Assembly: GCA_016278485.1 (NCBI GenBank)
Contig: JADQBT010000002.1
Coordinates: 167,601-231,600, forward strand
Source of the DNA: Halanaerobiales bacterium
GTDB lineage: Bacteria; Bacillota; Halanaerobiia; Halanaerobiales; Halanaerobiaceae
Direction of reading: 5' to 3'
Length of the DNA: 64,000 bases
Below, piece by piece: positions 60,393 to 64,000 of this stretch. The translations under genes were made by a program, and so were the position numbers. The notes under the pieces were generated by a model. The model was not told the DNA's origin. It did not search any database and saw only the letters and a program-made list of their open reading frames with translations. Within the stretch, counting starts at the first letter, position 1, and every line of letters starts with the position of its first letter.

Positions 60393-61796
60393 CTATTTTC
60401 CTGCCAATTCTATAATTGCCAGAGCATAAATAGCTACGTTTTTGAGTAACTCTTCAATACCAATATATTCGTCTTTCTGGTGGGCGAGTTCTGGCTGGCC
60501 CGGGAAAAGTGCTCCAAATGCAACTCCCTTTTCTACAGACCTAGCATATGTACCGCCGCCAATTGCAATGGGTTCGCTCTGATCCCCTGTATAATCTCGA
60601 TAGACTTTCATTAATGATTTAATTAAATGGTCATCTTTTTCAATATATAATGGATCTACCTGAGTTGTAATAACTGCCTTTAAGTCAGAACCTTTAATCC
60701 CTTTTTGAATATCTGCAATAACCTTTTCACTAGTTGAAGTAACTGGATATCTAATATTAATAATAACTTCTGCTTTATTATTATTTTTTAGAGCTTGGAT
60801 AATCCCGACATTAAAAGTTAAATTTCCTGATGGTTCATCCTGATCTGCACAGCCAATTTTACTACCATCTGTTGTTAGACCTATTTTTTCATTATATATA
60901 TCAACAAATGATTTTTGCACTGGATCTGCCAGAGGTAATTGACCTATTATTTTCATTAAGTGAGAGATTGCATTAATACCACTTTGTGGAGTACTACCAT
61001 GTGCTGATACTCCATGATAAATTATTGTTGGCTTATTTTCATCTTTTAATTCAACTGCTGCTTCATCATAATCCACATCTGCCAAGCTGTTTTTTAGCTC
61101 TGATAATTTTATGCCACTAAATACCGCCTCTGCATAATCTGGCACCATGTTAGATGCATTTCCACCTTTTATTTCAGAAATAACTGGTCCCTTTAACTCA
61201 TCTTTAGTAGAAAAGTCAGCAGTTAATTTTACATTCATAATGCCTTTCTCAGCATATATTGCAGGAAAAGTAGCATCTGGGCTAAATGCAATATCAGGAC
61301 CTTTTTCATGTTTTAGATAATATTTTAATCCTTCCATACCAGATTCTTCATTTGTTCCCAAAATCAATCTAACCCTTTTATTAAGTTCAATATCAAGCTC
61401 ATTAACTATCTTCATAGCATACATTGCTGCTACTGCAGGCCCTTTATCATCAATGGCACCTCTTCCATAAATTTTACCTGCATGAACTTCTCCACCATAA
61501 GGAGGGTAAGTCCAATCATTTCCTTCTGGTACAACATCTAAATGACAAAGGATACCTAATATTTCATCTCCTTGACCAATTTCTAAATGCCCAGCATAAT
61601 GATCAATATTTTTGGCTTTAAGGTGATGATTTTCACCTAAAGCTAAAAATTCAGTTAAAGCCTGATCAACACCTTCGCCAAATGGCATATTCTTTTTTGC
61701 CGTGCTTTTCAAACTTTTAATTTTTAAAATATCACTAGTTGTAGTTATTATTTCTTCTTTTAATAAAGCAACTTTTTTATCAATAATTTTCTGCAA
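60393..61796 (-). CDS. pepV: M20-family dipeptidase (PepV-like)
   Basis: Zinc dipeptidase of 467 residues. Metal motifs are visible: CHLDVVPEG near residue 86, GRGAIDDKGP near 117 and GTNEESGMEGLKYYL near 152; the lid domain and IGGGTYARSV near the C-terminus match PepV. TTG start after AGGAGG. Cytoplasmic; it completes dipeptide breakdown together with the M19, M18, M55 and M3 peptidases of this window. Confidence 0.93.
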   Translation of the reverse strand: MQKIIDKKVALLKEEIITTTSDILKIKSLKSTAKKNMPFGEGVDQALTEFLALGENHHLKAKNIDHYAGHLEIGQGDEILGILCHLDVVPEGNDWTYPPYGGEVHAGKIYGRGAIDDKGPAVAAMYAMKIVNELDIELNKRVRLILGTNEESGMEGLKYYLKHEKGPDIAFSPDATFPAIYAEKGIMNVKLTADFSTKDELKGPVISEIKGGNASNMVPDYAEAVFSGIKLSELKNSLADVDYDEAAVELKDENKPTIIYHGVSAHGSTPQSGINAISHLMKIIGQLPLADPVQKSFVDIYNEKIGLTTDGSKIGCADQDEPSGNLTFNVGIIQALKNNNKAEVIINIRYPVTSTSEKVIADIQKGIKGSDLKAVITTQVDPLYIEKDDHLIKSLMKVYRDYTGDQSEPIAIGGGTYARSVEKGVAFGALFPGQPELAHQKDEYIGIEELLKNVAIYALAIIELAGK

Positions 61797-61934
61797 ATTT
61801 GTAACCTCCTTTAAAGCTATTAACTATTATTGTTCTATATAAAGTTAAATTTATCCTGCTTTTAATTTAAAAATATTTAGGAAGAGCAAGGATTGTTTCT
61901 TTATCTATCGAACTATTTATGAAAGGGGGTTGTC

Positions 61935-62726
61935 ATGAAAGATATAAAAATTTCAAGTCAAACAAAAATTAATCCATTAGGTAAAACTATTTGTTTGCCT
62001 GGTAGTGCAAAAACAGGAGTTTTAATCTTACATGGTTATACCGGAAAAACAACAAATATGCTCTATTTAGGGAAAAGGATTCAACGTGCTATTGGTAGTA
62101 CTATTTATATTCCACGTTTACCTGGCCATGGTACAAATACTGAAGACTTTTGCAGTAGCACTGCTCATGATTGGTTACGCAAAGCATATGATGCATATTT
62201 AAAACTTGCTGCCGAAGTGGAAGAAGTACAAATTATTGGGCTTTCAATGGGGGGATTATTATCCATTTTAATTAGTGCTAAATTTAATCCTCAAAAACTA
62301 GTATTAATAGCACCTGCTTTATTTACTCACTCTAAGGCAGTAGAATGGGCCAAATTATTAAAGTATTTTATAGCAAAGAAAAAATTTAATGGAAAAGATT
62401 CAAGAAGAGAAAATAATTTATCAGAAGCAGAAGTAGCCTACGAGGAAAACTATCATAGTTATCATTATCTTGCCCAAGTTGCTGAACTATCTAAATTAAT
62501 AAAATTAGCTAGAAATAATATTCATAAGATAACAATAGCAACTATGTTAGTAGCATCAATCACTGATGAAGAAGTCCCTGAAAAAATGATTAATTATGTA
62601 GAAAATAAATTAGGAAATCATTTAGAAAAAAAACTTGTCTATGCTGATTCACCGCATGTCATTAATAATGGGCCCCATAGAAAAGATTGTGCCCTAAATA
62701 TTATAGAATTTCTTAAAAATTTCTAA
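61935..62726 (+). CDS. Alpha/beta-hydrolase, carboxylesterase type
   Basis: Serine hydrolase of 263 residues, similar in layout to bacterial carboxylesterases such as Est30. The oxyanion region is LHGYTGKTTNMLYLG near residue 37, the nucleophile is Ser in IIGLSMGGLLSI near residue 104, and the probable acid and His are in SITDEEVP and ADSPHVIN near the C-terminus. It is cytoplasmic, with no signal peptide. GGGGG precedes the ATG. It diverges from pepV. Confidence 0.9.
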   Translation: MKDIKISSQTKINPLGKTICLPGSAKTGVLILHGYTGKTTNMLYLGKRIQRAIGSTIYIPRLPGHGTNTEDFCSSTAHDWLRKAYDAYLKLAAEVEEVQIIGLSMGGLLSILISAKFNPQKLVLIAPALFTHSKAVEWAKLLKYFIAKKKFNGKDSRRENNLSEAEVAYEENYHSYHYLAQVAELSKLIKLARNNIHKITIATMLVASITDEEVPEKMINYVENKLGNHLEKKLVYADSPHVINNGPHRKDCALNIIEFLKNF

Positions 62727-62729
62727 AAT

Positions 62730-62766
62730 AAAAATCCCTGTAGAATTAATTTCCCAGGGATTTTTA
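62730..62766. terminator. Bidirectional terminator between the esterase and pepF
   Basis: An 11-bp perfect stem AAAAATCCCTG/CAGGGATTTTT with a 14-base loop, between convergent genes, with A and T flanks on both sides. Confidence 0.9.
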
Positions 62767-62769
62767 CAT

Positions 62770-64000
62770 TTATTTTAATTCTTCTAATTTATTAACATAT
62801 TTTGCAAAAACGTCAATTCCTTTTTTAATTGGTTGAGGTGAATTCATATCAACGCCCGCACTTTTTAATAATTCAATTGGATAGTCACTGCCTCCAGCTT
62901 TAAGGAAATCTATATATTTATTTTTGGCCTGTTCACCCTCTTTTCTTATTTTGTCTGCTAAGGCTGTTGCAGCTGCATAGCCAGTGGCATATTTGTAAAC
63001 ATAGAAGTTATAATAAAAGTGGGGTATCCGGGCCCATTCCCATTTTATTTCATCATCTAATATGACTTTTTCACCAAAATATTTTTTGTTTAATTGATAA
63101 TAATCATCTTTTAGTTGACTAGCAGTCAAGGGAATACCTTCTTCTACTCGAGCATGAATTAATTTTTCAAATTCTGCAAACATGGTTTGACGAAATACTG
63201 TGCCACGAAAGCCTTCCAAAAAATAATTTATTAAATATAATTTTTCTTCTTTAGTATCAGCATTATTTAAGAGATGATCAATTAATAAATTCTCATTTAA
63301 CGTAGAAGCAACCTCAGCCACAAATATTTTATAGCTTGCATAATGATAGGGTTGGTTTTTATTAGCATAATAGGAGTGCAAAGCATGGCCCATTTCATGA
63401 GCAAGGGTAAATAAATTACTAATATCTTCTGTATAATTTAAAAGAACATAAGGATGCACACCATAACATCCAGAAGAATAAGCACCTGACCTTTTACCAC
63501 GATTCTCATAAACATCAATCCAACCATTCTGAAAACCATTTTTGAGCAAATTTTGATATTCATCACCAAGTAAGGCAGTCCCTTTTAATACTTCTTCTTT
63601 TGCTCTTGCGTAATCATACTTAAGGTCTATTTTTGTAATTAATGGAGTATAGAGATCATAGATATGTAACTCATCAAGTTCCAGAAACTCTCGTTTAAGT
63701 TCCATATATTTATGTAGAGGGGCAAGGTTATCTGATACAGTTGCTATTAAGTTATCATAGACTGTGATCGGAACATTATCATCATCTAAGGCTGATTGGA
63801 GCGCATTATCATATTTTCTAACTTTAGCGTAATAAATATGACTTTTCACAGCAGTATCAAGTGTTGCTGCAAAAGTATTTTCTAGTTCGCCATAAGTACC
63901 CTGTAATTTTTGAAAAGCTTCTTTCCTGACACGAGATTCAGAACTTTTCAATAGATCAATATACCGCCCATGCGTAATTCTAATTTCATTTCCTTTTTCA
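62770..64000 (-). CDS. pepF: Oligoendopeptidase F (M3 family), partial
   Basis: Zinc endopeptidase for short peptides; the C-terminal 410 residues are in the window and the N-terminus lies beyond the right edge. The frame stays open to base 64000 and upstream of an apparent start at 63951 reads RITHGRYIDLL, a conserved PepF segment, so that apparent start is not real. The HExxH motif is in LAHEMGHALHSYYA, with downstream conserved AEVASTLNENLL and FRGTVFRQTMFAEFE. It ends at the shared terminator opposite the esterase. Confidence 0.95.
   Translation of the reverse strand, partial: EKGNEIRITHGRYIDLLKSSESRVRKEAFQKLQGTYGELENTFAATLDTAVKSHIYYAKVRKYDNALQSALDDDNVPITVYDNLIATVSDNLAPLHKYMELKREFLELDELHIYDLYTPLITKIDLKYDYARAKEEVLKGTALLGDEYQNLLKNGFQNGWIDVYENRGKRSGAYSSGCYGVHPYVLLNYTEDISNLFTLAHEMGHALHSYYANKNQPYHYASYKIFVAEVASTLNENLLIDHLLNNADTKEEKLYLINYFLEGFRGTVFRQTMFAEFEKLIHARVEEGIPLTASQLKDDYYQLNKKYFGEKVILDDEIKWEWARIPHFYYNFYVYKYATGYAAATALADKIRKEGEQAKNKYIDFLKAGGSDYPIELLKSAGVDMNSPQPIKKGIDVFAKYVNKLEELK

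Noticed and set aside
63902-63951. Start of the pepF gene at 63951
   Set aside because: The frame stays open to the window edge and the upstream codons encode the conserved RITHGRY segment, so the gene begins beyond the window.

Overview
The window looks like chromosome from an AT-rich, spore-forming, outer-membrane-bearing (diderm) Firmicute, most likely of the order Halanaerobiales. The evidence is the combination of classic endospore genes (spoVS, spmA, spmB, the dipicolinate synthase pair dpaA/dpaB, a SpoIIIE/FtsK translocase) with a TonB-ExbB-ExbD energy transduction set, which only makes sense with an outer membrane. Genus is not decided by anything seen here. No phage, integrase, transposase, CRISPR array or rRNA gene was seen. 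Most genes are on the minus strand. Four protein genes and one tRNA pair are on the plus strand.

Layout. 1-1.5 kb: tonB (cut by the left edge, with an 18-bp coding minisatellite), exbD, exbB. 1.6-3.6 kb: OmpR-type two-component pair whose sensor domain is Met/His-rich. 3.7-9.4 kb: small unknown gene, spmB, spmA, M19 dipeptidase, spoVS, ymdB, rny, recX. 9.4-18 kb: recA (with an SOS-box promoter), thpR, a TPR protein, cinA, a short FtsH-like protease, a membrane protein of unknown function, pgpA, pgsA, rimO. 18-23.3 kb: tRNA-Pro, DUF2103-like gene, tRNA-Thr, cyclophilin, BMP-type binding protein, cyclase, Nif3-like protein, short CvfB-like protein, a second tRNA-Thr and tRNA-Trp. 23.5-31.8 kb: a GntR/ABC/DUF4097 module, glutamine cyclotransferase, mnmM, an NSS transporter, SNF2 helicase, a small membrane protein, surE. 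32-50 kb: tRNA-Glu and tRNA-Tyr, rodZ-like gene, DUF3388 gene, nucleoside-type ABC transporter, GntR regulator, ftsK/spoIIIE, uppP, a Na/Pi cotransporter, ylzJ, tepA, RNase J, dapA, dapG, asd, dpaB, dpaA. 50-64 kb: EamA transporter, RNA methyltransferase, nicotinamidase, acylphosphatase, YlbF-family gene, and a peptide-metabolism stretch (M55, C-S lyase, M18, MFS, M20, M3 peptidases) that surrounds an unusual chemoreceptor.

How it fits together. From dpaA down to spoVS the gene set follows the conserved Bacillus order (spoVFA-spoVFB-asd-dapG-dapA-RNase J-tepA-ylzJ-spoIIIE-GntR ... ymfK-ymfM-pgsA-cinA-recA-rny-ymdB-spoVS), with insertions such as the nucleoside transporter and the tRNA/transporter block. 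It therefore joins sporulation, cell-shape, phospholipid, DNA-repair and RNA-decay functions.

The most unusual gene is at 59501-60346. It encodes a soluble protein with a Rossmann-type nucleotide-binding fold at the N-terminus and a complete methyl-accepting chemotaxis signalling tip at the C-terminus, with no membrane segment. It is a candidate cytoplasmic NAD(H)- or metabolite-sensing chemoreceptor. Other points of interest are the auto-regulatory operator of the GntR/ABC/DUF4097 module, the TonB minisatellite, two genes whose ribosome-binding sites point to ATT start codons, an aspartokinase with a single ACT domain, and the loop-less FtsH-like protease.
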